This document shows, piece by piece, positions 41,504 through 53,797 of a DNA stretch of 64,000 bases (its first letter is position 1; every line of letters starts with the position of its first letter). The DNA lies in NCBI GenBank assembly GCA_037179335.1, contig JAKZHN010000022.1, positions 372,001 through 436,000 of the forward strand. Reading direction: 5' to 3'. The notes beneath the pieces were generated by a model. The model saw only the letters and a list, made by a program, of their open reading frames with translations. It had not been told where the DNA came from and searched no databases. Source of the stretch: Cyclaneusma minus (taxonomy: Eukaryota; Ascomycota; Leotiomycetes; Marthamycetales; Marthamycetaceae). Made by a program: the position numbers and the translations under genes.

Positions 41504-44500
41504 ATGTCTGAAGTCAATGACGCGAAGTCAACCACTCCAGGTGCGTTTCTACAAAACCTGAAAAAGCCTGTATACGCGCGCATTGTCGGACTCGATATCT
41601 GATTCATTTATTATAGAAACCCCTGGTCCGGACGCGAAGGAAAGTACCGCAAATGGCCTCACCAACGGCCACAAGGAAGCCGGCGAGGAGGAGAATGGCG
41701 ATCAGAATGCCGAGAGTACGGCCCCTCCAAGACAATTGCAACTGATAGCTCTGTAAGATCCAGCTGACCGAAAGTCAAGCTATATTCTCCTTGACCGTGG
41801 AACTACCGCGCGAGCCTCACAAGATCCAGATTATGGTTAGTATACGCCCGGGAGTGATGCAAGAACAGGCAGTTCTAATATCCGTTCAAGGTCTCGTCGC
41901 AAGAACAGATCCATGACATCCGCCAGTCCGTCATCGAGCAGCCCGAAACCTTCCAGTATTCGTGTTTCCACTTGGAGCACAAGGGCAAGCGCATCAACGA
42001 CTTTGTGCAGCTCTCTGAAGTCGACGGAATCGGCCAAGACTCTGTTTTGACTCTAGTCGAAGACCCCTACACCGAGAAGGAGGCCCGGATACATGTTCTG
42101 AGAATTCGGGAGCTGATAGGAGCAGCCGGAAACAGGTCCGACTTGCTGCAGGGCATCTCAGCCGGTGTATCTCTTCTCGATTCGGTCCACACCAAGCACC
42201 TGTCTGCTGACGGTCAGGCGCCGACGAACCCAGCCACCAACCCGTTGACGGACTACAAGTTTGAGACGCCTGCTTCGCTGGAAAACCTCGTTGCGGGGGC
42301 TCAGGAGGCCTCGCCTAAGGTGGTGAAGGGCCTGAGCGTTTCGCCATGGAATCCGCCTCCCCACTTTTTGCGCCAACAGGGTCATCTACTCTACTTGGTC
42401 CTCACCACACAAGAGGGCGAGCAGTTCCACATCACGTCGCACGTCTCCGGCTTTTACGTCAACCGGTCTAACGCCCAGAAGTTCGATCCCTCTCCTCGAG
42501 CCGGACCCAAATCCTTCGCTGCGCATTCCCTCTTGAACCTTATTTCGGATCTTTCGCCGTCTTTTAAGGAGTCCTTCAAGAAGCTGCAAGAGTACAACAA
42601 CACGAACGAGCCCCTGGCAGTTTTCCAAGTCACCAATGCCATCCCTTCGAATCCATGGATTGTTCCTGCCGCTTCCACTTCCGCGCACGAGTCCGACCTT
42701 ACAAGGACACAAGAGACATACCTGATTTCGGGTATCGAGAACACCGAGACTCTGCGAGACTGGAACGAAGAATTCCAATCAACTCGCGAACTTCCCAAGG
42801 ATAACGTCCAGGACCGTGTCTTGCGCGAGCGACTCACATCGAAACTCTTTGCCGATTACAACGATGCTGCGGTTAAGGGAGCTGTTCTAGTCGCTCGTGG
42901 TGAAGTGGCTCCGCTGAATCCGACAGAAGAGCGAGATGCGCAGATCTTCGTCTACAACAACGTCTTCTTTTCTTTCGGAGCTGATGGCGTGGGAACCTTC
43001 GCATCCGAGGGAGGAGATGAGGCAGCGAGAGTCGCAACTGGCAAGGACGTTATGGGTGTTCGGATGGTCAACCAACTGGATATTGAGGGTCTTTACACTC
43101 CCGGTACCGTTGTTGTCGACTACCTTGGCAAGCGACTTGTCGGACAAAGTATCGTTCCCGGAATCTTCAGACAGCGTGATCCCGAGGAGAACCAAATCGA
43201 CTACGGTGCCGTCGACGGTAAGGATGTGGTCGCTTCTAACGAGAAGTTCACCAAGGTCTTTGAGACTCTTTCGAAGGCGCTCAAGGTCAAGAAGCACACT
43301 GTATGGGACAAGGACAACAAACAACATGTTCTTGAAGGCAGCGTGGAGACCAAGGGTCTGCTAGGAACCGATGGCCGGAAATACGTTCTGGACCTTTACC
43401 GAATTACTCCTCTTGACATCGCATGGATGGAGGAAGTCGGATCTGCTATTGGCGGCTCCGAAAGTGCCACTGATGGCGAAAAGAAGAACAGCACATACCC
43501 TCACCGAATGACCGTTTTGAGACCAGAGCTTGTTGAGGCATTCTGGAGATCGAAGATGCGGGAGTGGGTCAACGCGGAGGTCGAGAAGCGCCGTGGTGCT
43601 AAGAAACAACCTACTATCGAGGAGACTTCAGCGCCCAGTACTGCAGACGAGGCGTCCAAGGAGGAGTCCAAGGAGGAGTCCAAGGATGAGCCCAAGACGA
43701 ATGGTGAGACCACTGCAGTCGAGAAGTCTAGCGAGACACCGGCTGCTGCCGAGAAATCCACAGAGGGAGAAGGAGAGCAGCGAATCGACGTCTCGGACTT
43801 CAACTTCGCTCTGAACCCCGACGTTTTCAGTGGGCAAAACCCGCAGACCGATGCGGAGAAGGCCGAATTGACAGACGATGAGAAGGATGTCAGAGATGCG
43901 TGCACTTATCTCCGAGAATCTGTCATGCCAGAACTGCTCCACGAGCTCAAGGAAGGAGACATTGGTTTCCCCCACGATGGGCAATCTCTAAGCAGGCTTC
44001 TCCACAAGCGCGGTATCAACATTCGCTATCTGGGCAAGCTCGCAAATGCCGCAGAGGGCAAGCGATTAGAGGCTGTACGAATTTTGGCGGCTCAGGAGAT
44101 GATCTCCAGAGCTTTCAAGCATATTGCCGGCCGATACCTTCGTTACCTTCCCGTGCCCTTCACCAGCTCTTGCATTGCGCATCTGCTGAACTGCTTACTC
44201 GGAGCGGGCTTGAACCCCAAGCCTGTGGCCAAGATCGACGAGACGATGAAGGCACTGTACCCAGGCGTCGATCTTAGCTTCGAGGATGCTACCCCTGAAG
44301 GTCTACGAAAGGAGATCGAGGTGCAAGTGAAGCAACGCTACCTGTACACGCTTCCAGAGGACTGGTCAGCTACTATCAAACCTCTGCAGCTTTTGCGTGA
44401 CATCTCTTTGAAGCTTGGTCTACAACTGAGCTTGAAGAACTACAAGTTCACGGCCGAGGAGGCTGAGAAGCCGGCTGTCAATGGCGCTGTCAATGGCACT

Positions 44501-45643
44501 GCCAAGGAGGCCGTTGTGACCGACAGCACGAGCAGCAAGAAGAAGAAGAAGAAGTCTAGCAACGGATCCCCACCTAACGGTGTTAGTCCGGATGCTTCGC
44601 CATTAACTTTCTTGCCCGAAGATGTACAAAACATCGTGCCTATTGTCAAGGAGGCAGCACCCAAGAGCTCACTAGCCGAGGAGGCTTTAGAAGCAGGACG
44701 CATATCTCTCATCCAGGGCCAGAAGAAACTCGGACAGGAGCTTCTGCTGGAGTCGCTTTCGTTGCATGAGCAGATCTACGGCATCCTGCACCCCGAGGTT
44801 GCCAGGGCGTACGGTACCTTGTCAATGACCTACTATCAGCTTGAGGAGAAGGAGGCTGCTGTTGAACTCGCCAAGAAAGCTGTCATCGTCTCTGAGCGAA
44901 CTGTTGGCATTGACAACGCGGAAACCTTGCTGCACTACTTGAATCTCGCTCTGTTCAGCCATGCCAGTGGGGAGACCCGCGTGGCTTTGGCGTACATGAA
45001 GCACGCTCTGGAACTGTGGAAGATCGTCTACGGACCTAACCACCCAGACTCCATCACTACGATCAACAACGCAGCAGTGATGCTGCAGCATCTCAAGGCT
45101 TACCACGCATCCCGCCTGTGGTTTGAGGCCTCCCTCGAGATCTGCAACGAGGTCTTTGGCAAGCAGTCTATCAACGCCGCAACGCTGCTCTTCCAACTCG
45201 CACAAGCTCTAGCTCTCGACCAGGAGCCCAAGGCCGCTGTCAACCGCATGCGCGAATCGTACAACATCTTCCTGACCGAGCTCGGCGCCGAGGACAAGAA
45301 CACCAAGGAAGCCGAAAACTGGCTCGAACAGCTCACCCAGAACGCTGTGTCCATCGCCAAGCAGGCCCGCGACGTACAAGCCCGTCGCGGAAGACTCGGA
45401 TTGCGCTTCAACCCGCGTGTGACTCTGGGCCACTCACAGCCGCAGCCACCCATGGGACAGGCCACGCAAGCAGCTCCTAGCCGGGATTCTCGCAACGCGG
45501 TGAATGGTCTTGATTCGCGAAGCATTGATGAGCTGATCAAGTTCATCGAGGGCGGTGAGACGAAGTCGTCGTCGTCGAAGAAGCGCCCTGCTCGTGGTAA
45601 CCCTAAGCGTCGTGGTGCTGCTGCTGTCGGTGCCAAGGCCTAG
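41504..45643 (+). CDS. CLU1: Clustered mitochondria protein Clu1/CluA
   Basis: Four exons, 41504-41540, 41617-41715, 41780-41835 and 41891-45643, give 1314 residues. Clu proteins bind mRNAs for mitochondrial proteins in the cytosol and keep mitochondria distributed; yeast Clu1 also associates with eIF3. Visible order: acidic N-terminus; a ubiquitin-like segment (FSLTVELPREPHKIQIM-VSSQEQIHDIRQSV...FHLEHKGKRINDF); CLU domain from about residue 340 (RDWNEEFQSTRELP, NNVFFSFG, DYLGKRLVGQSIVPGI); a Ser/Glu linker; a central helical region (YLRESVMPELLHELKEGDI); a polylysine tract (KKKKKKSS). At about 990-1210 are TPR-type repeats (EQIYGILHPEVARAYGTL, WKIVYGPNHPDSITTINNA). Exon 2 must end at the weak donor GTACGG (41716), because the direct read-through hits a TAA. 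This is the least certain junction. The C-terminus is basic. Confidence 0.93.
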
Positions 45644-47670
45644 ATTTCTAGATATATGGAACGGTACAGCCCGGATCCCACATAAGTCTCTATTTCTCCC
45701 CTCTCTCTCTCAAAGGTTCGGGAGACAGGCATCATCGCCGTTGCTACTTCCGCCGCAGGGTTCTTTTGCTGCTCGTTTTTCTCTGGGAAGGGAAGAGGAA
45801 AGGAAGGTGTAAAAAACACACATATTGGCTGGCTGCGGGTTCGTGGGAACTAATGGTAAATCTGGGCTGTGGGCTGTGGGCAAAAAAGTCAAAAGAGACA
45901 GAAAGAAATCGAGAATCGGGACACTTGTTTCGTGTTGGCTTTGCATATATCCCTCGGCACGGACCGTTTGTGCTGTACATTTTTAACGGGGGTGTTTTGT
46001 AAATTATAGAAAAGAAGAGGACTGATTGGCATTTGGCTTGTGTACTAAAAGGGGGTGTTTGCATTTCAATCTGTCGTATTACAACGAATGGGGGGTATGG
46101 GCTGTAGCATTAATGGACACGTTTCCTCTCTCTACATAACCTGACCGCCTGAGTGATGGTCTGTGGATCCGCCTTTTCTACCCGTTGCGATATCACTCGG
46201 TATTGGCGGACTGGAGCTCCCTACCGGAAGTTCCACCACCAGGCACCGATACCACCACCCTGCCTCAGACTACCGCGCTAAGTGTTGGCTATATCTATCC
46301 ATCGCAGGGAGCTCTCCGATAGTTGTACTTAACTCTGAATGCACTCAATTGCTCGCTATCTGGGTAAGGTACGTGGTTTACCCTTTAAGTGATCACTTCC
46401 TGTTATCCCCTTGATACCAATACTATCCCTAGGTACTTACCCAGGGAAAGGGGCAACACCCAACAGCCACTCGGCTAGAGTGTTTTGATATAACAGTCTC
46501 AGAATCTCTTGAAACCACTGAAGAGGATGCACAACTCGGCACGGGCACGCTGTACAGAAAGGTGGAGATGGAAGTGAGGAGAAGTGAGTGAGCTCGCTTT
46601 TTCCCAAATCTGCTAGAAAATGTTATGGCACGGGCTATTTTTTTTTTCACCCTGCTAGCGATTCGAAAACTAGTTGCTTGTGGTGGAATTGACACAGGGC
46701 ACTGTAGTTTGCTGTTGTGCCCTCTTTCCTGGAAATTGCGCGTGTCGGGGTGGAGGAAACTGCCAGGTGTAGTGCAAAAGTTTTCAATCACCGGAATCTT
46801 TTGCTCCTCGTCAATTATTCTCGTGTCTCCATTCCGTTTCTTCAAGAATCCAAATTACTGATTTATGCCAGGTGGCTTGAGTTTTTCTGTTGATGTGCGC
46901 TAGTCTCAAGAAGGGGATCTGTACCAGGCTTTCATACATCTGGCATCTGGGGAAGATACGCAATCATTGAAGGTTACCCGGTAAGCTGTTCTGCACAAAG
47001 TATGGACTACCTAAGCATCTAAGCAGCTTTACACACACCATGATTCTCAATCTTGTCCAGTACCATCAGGTATCTTGGTACAGCCGGGGAAAACGGCGTT
47101 ACCATTTCCCGTGCATTTACCAAACTTGATCGAAAACCGGCTTCAGGGGTATATTCATGAGATCACGAAATTCCAGACTTTCTGAATCCCCGCACCCGCC
47201 GCCCTTATGTGCATGGGATTCCCAGAAGCTGGAGCTGCACTAGAGCATGTGAGCTGTCGCTAAGCCGCCAGATCCAGTGGGCGAAGACGACAGGGTCCGG
47301 AGGCTAAATCGACGTACGTACAGTCGTGACGACTTTTTTTTTGTTGTTATCGGATGACTATTGACCGATATCGCAATTCGTGGTGCAGATTAGATGACTT
47401 TGATGACTTTGATGTGCATGGGACGGAGCCGGGGGTAGAAATATGTCGACGAGGATTTTTTTTGGCTCGATGCATGGGCGGCATGGCTGTGATCAGGGCT
47501 GATGATGACGAGATGTTTGAGACCTTGATTCTGGTTTTATCGTTTTTGCCTTTTGGGCATGTATTGGAATACCTATCAAGACGTCGTCGTCGAAGATCAT
47601 GTGCTCGAGGGGCGCGAGATGGGTCTCAATGGCTTGTAAAAGTTCAATATATAGGCATATAACCTTCAAG
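45644..47670. other. Intergenic, no supported gene
   Basis: About 2 kb follow CLU1 without credible coding signal. Short homopolymer runs (T8-T9 near 46640 and 47335) and low-complexity frames explain the open frames. GATGACTTT is repeated in tandem near 47393-47412. Confidence 0.4.
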
Positions 47671-48010
47671 ACCTTTGATTTTCTAAACTGTCTGGCCCTT
47701 TGACTTTGTAAGCTATCTGACCTTTGACTATCTAAAATGTCTGGCCTTTAACTTTCTAAGCCGTCTGGCTTTTGACTTCTAAAATGTCTGGCCTTTAATT
47801 CTCTAAGATGTCTAACCTTTACCTTTTCTAAGCTGTCTGGCCTTTGATTTTCTAAGCTATCTAATTTTTAATTTCCTAAATTATCTGACCTATAATTTTG
47901 TAAAATATCTGGATTTTCTAATTTCTAAGCTGTCTGACTTTTAACCTTCTAAGCTGTCTGACCCTTAGTCTTTTCAAGATATCTGACCTTTGATTCTCTA
48001 AGCAGTCTAC
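47671..48010. repeat. Minisatellite, ~24-bp unit, about 14 copies
   Basis: Around 340 bp consist of diverged tandem units near the consensus GCTGTCTGACCTTTGACTTT plus CTAA. Landmarks TCTAAG and (C/G/A)TGTCTGG recur every 23-27 bp. Copies differ mostly by C/T changes. The array has few G runs and is T-rich on the plus strand. It lies between CLU1 and the DUF3602 gene and seems non-coding. Confidence 0.9.
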
Positions 48011-48393
48011 CTATATAGTATAATACGCTCTTCAGCATTATAGTTTCGATTTCGTGGGAGGTAGGGGCAGCGAGGGCTTCTGAAGAGCAAGTACAGAGTC
48101 AGAGGGTAAGGTATATACCATAAAATAAACTAAATTCCCATCAACGAACCAGAAAAGTGGCCTAAGTGGAATGGATTAGTACCATTTCGTCCCGTCCTCG
48201 TTGAATGTAAACTCAGTCCGTCTGGTTTCAGGACGTCGAATCCCCTGGGTTCGACATTATCCCCCCAAAACTCCAAACCGTCTTCCCGATATCTCAAATG
48301 ACTTAAAAAAGGCCCCCAGCAATTCCCTACCATAACCTAGCCCCATCATCCATCCCTCCCTCACATCCTCCCCCTACCTCCAACCCGCCCAAC

Positions 48394-49130
48394 TTACTCA
48401 TCACCCACCTGCGCCTCCCGCACAACCCCCTCCCCCATCCACGCCCGCTCCGGCCTCCTCAACCCCCTCTCCACATCCTCCACGACCCCCCTACTCAACC
48501 TCTCCCTCATCTCCTCCCTAACCCCCTCTTTCGCCGCCTGCTCCGCCCCCCCACTCGACTCGCCCCAAACCAAGTTTCCCGCTCCGCCGCGACCTGTGCT
48601 TGCCCCGGATTGCGATTCGCTGTGATAGGGGTTGCGAGGCGTTTGGTAGAGCCCTGGATTCGGGACTTTTGATGCAGAGGATTGGGGATTTGGTGGGAGT
48701 GAGGGGGTGAAGTTGCCGGCGCCGCCGCGGCCGGTGGGGAGGTATGATTCGGCCTGGGAATCTGGTGGGGGACGAGATGAGGAACGGGGTGGGTTTTGGG
48801 ATTCGGGGTCTTGTTGTTTGTTCTGCGAGAGGATTTTGTTAGAATGGAAAGGAATAGGGTCAGGTTATGTCACGGGTTGTGGAATTGATGTGGAGCTGAA
48901 TTTAAGTGCACTAATGAATGAGTCGAAAAAGGGGTGTAATAAGCAGGAAAGGGATGGGACCAGGAAAGGGACAGGAAAAAGGGGGTTTTCAGGGGAAAGG
49001 GGGAATGACTACAGAGATACATAGATAGTGGCAGAGAATTGAGAATGGGACTGACGTTGGAGGCATCCGCCGTGCTGTGAAAATTGCCCGCACCGCCACG
49101 GCCTGATCGGGCATAGCTTTCTCCTGACAT
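48394..49130 (-). CDS. DUF3602 protein with GRGGAGN motifs
   Basis: Two exons, 49056-49130 and 48394-48822, with a 233-nt intron (GTCAGT...CGCAG), give 167 residues. Exon 1 holds MSGESYARSGRGGAGNFHST. Exon 2 holds two more motif copies, PTGRGGAGNFTPS and STGRGGAGNLVWGES, then a charged helix (AKEGVREEMRERLSRGVVEDVE). Repeats of (S/T)GRGGAGN define DUF3602. The yeast relative Par32 is a phosphoprotein acting on ammonium transporters in TORC1 signalling; whether this gene shares that role is unknown. The rest is disordered. The stop is a TAA (48394-48396). Confidence 0.85.
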
Positions 49131-51474
49131 CTTGAATGTTTGCTGTCTGTCTGTTTATAGCAAGCAGGCTGCACAAGCTGAAAAAGATGTCTAATTGTTG
49201 GATTCAGCGGACCAAATTATTGTGAGACGGGTGTTTTGCAAGGGGAGCGCTTATCCGTTTGAGATTTGGGTGCATTCCCGCGGACCCTCTTCAAGGTCGA
49301 GTACGTCAGAGTGGGATGATTAACTTCTGCTTAAAACTTCATGTTTCCTGTATTCATAACCAACAATTCGACATAATTGCGAGATAAAATTAATTTTGTA
49401 TATCAGAAGATATGCAAAACAATATCAGGATGGCCGGCTGCAATGCTACAAAACTTGAAAAGAAAAGAAAAAAGCCCTGGAGATCCAACGTGCTCGGTGT
49501 CCGAAGAGCCGGAGACTCGTCTAGAACTTTGGAAGGTTTGGCAACCCAGAAAATCTGCATTAAGCCTTTGTCTACCAATCTCCCGCTGCCAAAAAGTTTG
49601 TATTAAACTTGGAACAGGGCTAACCAACCGTTCAAATCAAATGGTATATCAAATGGTATTGTTGCGTTTCATCTCTTCATTTGAAAGTCTGAAAGCCTGC
49701 CAGAATAGAGATTCCCATATCACATGGGTCAGTTTACTAGCCTTATCGCCCTGTTGCCGTTTTTAAACATGAGAACACGTCGACATGTTCGCCAAGTTTT
49801 TGATAACAAAGAAATAAAGCCTCGGCAAATTCCAATAGAGTCCAAACATGGCAAAGTTCAAAGCCGTTCGTCCTGCAGGATGATGCAAGACCAGAACGCA
49901 TATGGCGAAAACGTGATGCTGCTCGGAGAGCGGAGAGATCCAGCAACAACAGCTGTTCGTGATGATCCCGCACTCGCAGCAAATGAGGGGTTTCGCCCCC
50001 GCCTTTGCGCAAGGTACAGACAGGCACAGCAGCAGTGAGTAGTAGGGTCAGCACTCACCACACATCGCAATCGTGATGTCGGATTTTCGGGCCATTTTTG
50101 GATCGGTTGATGGAGGCTTACCTGAGGCCCGCGGCCGTTTAGTCATCATGCCACTCTGCGCCTCGCTCGTGACTTGATGTTGGAGTTTGGAGAAGGCCGA
50201 TCTGCGACTATTGCGCAAGCGGTTTGGTGTCAGACCCCACCATGGAGATCTCGGAGCGCCGTCCTGCCCAGACGGACGTGTCCTCTTTTTGCGTTTTGGC
50301 TTTTGGTTCTTCTGCAACTCCTGCAGCTGCGCGACTGCGTGAAGAATTTCCAGTGTCGTGTCCCTAAGGAAAAGTCTGTTGAAAAGGCTCGGAGGCGGTC
50401 AGTTTGAAGAGGCTCTCGACAGGCTGACAACAGAACGGCCGCTGGAGGAGGAGACGAGCAGGCCAGCACCATGTCAGACCTTGCGCACGCGCGCCCATTA
50501 ATAATAGCAATAAATGCTTGCGGGGTGTCACGGGTTCCTGTCTTGGCTTGGGGCCGGCTTTCTGCAACTCGCTGCGAATATCGATGATATCCGCCCAATT
50601 CGAGGAGCTGAGACACCCCCTAACTGCCCATCAAGATCAATTTCGCTCAACAGGCCAACAGCCTCCTTGCTCGCTCGGCTGATCGTGAGAGATCTTTTCC
50701 AGTGCTACAACTCCTCCTTCTGGACATATGCAGCGTTTATTTTCCGTTGGAGACATGACAGCAATCCCTGGAACCGACGCCGCTCTAGGCCTTGCTGGCA
50801 CAGAGCCATCCAAGCCGGGCCTGCGCCCACCCTGTGTGTCTCTCGAGGTGCACCCTGCAGGCCTAAAGCACCAAGGCACACAGCAGACAGTAGCGGCCGT
50901 CTGCCGTAATGCCACGCCCCTCGCCGGCGTGTTGGCAATGGCTAAGGCCGAAGGAGACCTTAATAATCGCTCCGAGCGCGCGGTTGGCGGGCTGGAACTC
51001 TGGCCTGTCTTTGCCGTGCCTGTACACGTACAGAGGAAGCGCGCATTCTTTCACCAATTGTGTTGACTTGGCTGGAATGGGCGCTGGCCAACTTTCTTTC
51101 ACGAGAAAAATATTTTCCGTTCGCTCCGTTGTTCCATTGAACTCTGCCTTGGTTGGTGTCTCCATTCGTTGTAAACTTCTTGCCTGCCATCTCTCAGTCT
51201 GCTGCTGCTCCGCCTGTCGCATGTCATCCTGGCAATTCATCCAAGCAAAGATCGGCGTGTTCGAGATCGCCCGCGGCAAATACGGGTCGCAGCTGGGCGA
51301 GCTTGTTCACTAGACTTTCTTATGCAACTCAGACAAAGCCCGAGCCGATCACCTCCAGGCGTAGCCGTGCTCAACAACTTCAAGCCAAATTATTTTTTTG
51401 TCCAGACGACTGGCCCTCATATTGCAGCTGACCAGAGCTTCGAGGATTGAGGGCCAACACCGCTGACTTTGAAA
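49131..51474. other. Intergenic, no supported gene
   Basis: About 2.3 kb upstream of the C2H2 gene. Many overlapping open frames on both strands between 49400 and 51430 lack family motifs and splice coherence. Long promoter or leader sequence of the downstream factor is likely at the right end. Confidence 0.4.
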
Positions 51475-53000
51475 ATGCGGAGCATGGCTTCATCGAAAGT
51501 AGGCCTCTCCTGCCCCTCCGTCCGCTGATTTCATTGTCCGCCGTGCTGACAATCTGGCACCTGTGTGTAGGAAATCCAGCAGTCGTCCAGACCTGCCACC
51601 ACGCAGCGTCTGTCTGTTTCAAACTCCGTCTTGGGCTCAAGTCTCCCCAAGAGCCACGGCCGTAATCATTCGCACTCCATCTCGTCGGGCTCGCTCAATC
51701 CGAGCCACCGTGTCACACGTCGCAAGAGCAACGCTGGCGCAGCTGGCGCAAATATTGCCGGTATCGCTGCCGCCTTGCGAGAGGGTCCCTATGGTATTCC
51801 AGTGACGACCTCCTCTCGCAAGACTCCTATGGTTCGGAGCGTTAGTACCAGGTCCGGATCCAACTATCCTTCTCCGCCAAACAGTCTGCCATACCATGCC
51901 AAATTGAATGGCACCAGGAAATCCGAGAAGCACGACAGCGCAATCGACGATGAGCTGAATGAAGAAGAGGATGAGGAGGAGTCGTCATTTTCCAAAGCGC
52001 GCACCCGGCGAGCCAGCGAGGGCCAACACCTCGTGAAGGGAGATAAGAAAGGCGCCCCTGGCGACTTGCGCTGCGATAAGTGCGGCAAGGGATATAAACA
52101 TAGCAGTTGCCTGACCAAGCACTTGTATGTGTTATTCCCTGCAAATGAGCTGTGTTTGGCAGCTCTCCGGCTGTGGTAATGCGGTGGGGCTAACCGGCGT
52201 TTGGTAGATGGGAACACACACCCGAATGGTCCTTGACATCCAAGCTGTTAATATCGAAGCACCAGCAGGTCCAGTTGTTGGAGGCAGCATCTGTGCTCGT
52301 GGGCATGAACCAGGCCGCGGAAGAAATCCAAGATCCGGCGCAGGGCTTCCTGAGCGATGCCGAGTCCGCTTCTCCTTCAATAGATGGCTCCTCGGGGGAT
52401 CGCAGGCAAAGCTCAGCCGATACCACACCTCCGCCCCAAGCTGAGGGTCAAACATATGCGGGAAGTGCGTACGGTGGACAGAGCAAGAGATATAGCAACG
52501 GAAGCAATATTTCGCGCTCGTATCAATCCGCCGTTTCGTATGCAGGAAGCGTTCCGAATGGGTCTGGTTTTGGCCATTATCGACCGCAAAGCACCGATCC
52601 TCGTCCCGTCTCGTCCGGGATAGGTGGTGGTGGCCAGGAAGATGAAGCCGGGCTGGCAGCGGCCGTCGAGTTGCTGAGCTGTAGTTTTGGAACCCCGAAG
52701 CATGGCCCAACCACTCTTCCACCAGATGTGCCTCCAGTTCCACCTCTCCCCGCTCAATACATCGGGCAAAACTCATTCTCGGCGGCGGGCCTGGCAGCGA
52801 GCCTAAGACCGACCCATTTGCCTGGTCCAGTGCAGCATGCGGAAAGCTACACGCGCCACCATGCCCATCATGGCAGTATGGACGTCAAGATGGATGAAGT
52901 TGGCGCAGTCAGTGTAGCCGACGACGATGACTTTGACTCCCGCTCGCGCGCGAGGAGTGACGAAGATGACGAAGGCGTATTTGGACGGATGGAGGAATAA
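51475..53000 (+). CDS. C2H2 zinc-finger protein (single finger with conserved WEH extension)
   Basis: Three exons, 51475-51498, 51571-52124 and 52208-53000, give 456 residues. Exon 1 is tiny (MRSMASSK); the second ATG would give MASSK. Splicing is required because exon 2 has no ATG of its own near the conserved start. The only finger is LRCDKCGKGYKHSSCLTKHL-WEHTPEW (C-x2-C-x12-H-x3-H). Intron 2 (83 nt) falls between its two His residues. The extension WSLTSKLLISKHQQVQLLEAASVLVGM directly after the finger is characteristic of this fungal family. The N-terminus is basic and Ser-rich with an acidic stretch ELNEEEDEEESSF; the C-terminus has PPDVPPVPPLP and DDDDFDSRSRARSDEDDE. A nuclear DNA-binding role is expected; targets are unknown. 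Confidence 0.85.
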
Positions 53001-53797
53001 CAACAGGACCATTGGCGGGGGCGCAATGGGAAACTTTCCTTCACCGATTTCCTATTTTGGGGCATCTTTTGGTGCTCCGCGTCTCTGTATGTGGCCCCGG
53101 TCTGTGTCTCCGCAAGCGACCCGTAGCACCGAAGAGCTCGATCTTCTGATCTTCTGAGGCAGAAGTTCCTGTGAGGTTAAAGTGAGGGTCTTGATCGAGC
53201 GTCGAGCACAGGCTGGGGGTTTTTTTTTGGTTTTGGACAATGATTGCGACTTATACACATAGTGTAACCATTTTGTATGACAGTGTGGACTGAGATAAAT
53301 GACTGGAAGAATAATGTGTGACTTGCTTGTGACGTGGAAAATTGACATGAGGACCAAAAATGGCCGCCAGCCGCCAATGCCACCATCCCGAAGCCAATGG
53401 AGGCAATGAGTAGGTACGAGCTGTGCAGAGCAGCGAACGGGAAGATAATAAAACAGCAGTACTCACAAATAGATAGCCGACAATAACGGAAGACAATAGA
53501 CATCATGACATGCGACGAAATATGATGAAACTTCTGTGAGCTTCCAGCCGTTGTGGGGGTGGTGTTTGGCCTCGGAGGGAGACGCTCGGTGTCGGGCGAC
53601 GTCATTGACGACGCTTTTTGTTTTCATTTTCAGCAGGCGCGCCCAACAACAACACACCCTGACCTTACAGTCAGCACCACGGTTGACCACCACACCCAAG
53701 CTCTTCCCGAGCCTCACTCTGCTTTCTTCGGAAGGTCTCCAGCGACTAACCAACCACTTGCGGCTTTCGCAATTGATCAACCTACCGCAGAAACACC
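53001..53797. other. Intergenic
   Basis: This is the 3' flank of the C2H2 gene and promoter of the next plus-strand gene. A pyrimidine-rich segment near 53640-53760 precedes the ATG. No other feature is supported. Confidence 0.35.

Noticed and set aside
42158..45636. Many minus-strand frames opposite CLU1
   Set aside because: These are antisense shadows of a highly conserved coding exon with codon bias.
47671..48010. CRISPR-like array
   Set aside because: Units are contiguous without spacers and are all diverged copies of one sequence in a eukaryotic genome. It is a minisatellite.
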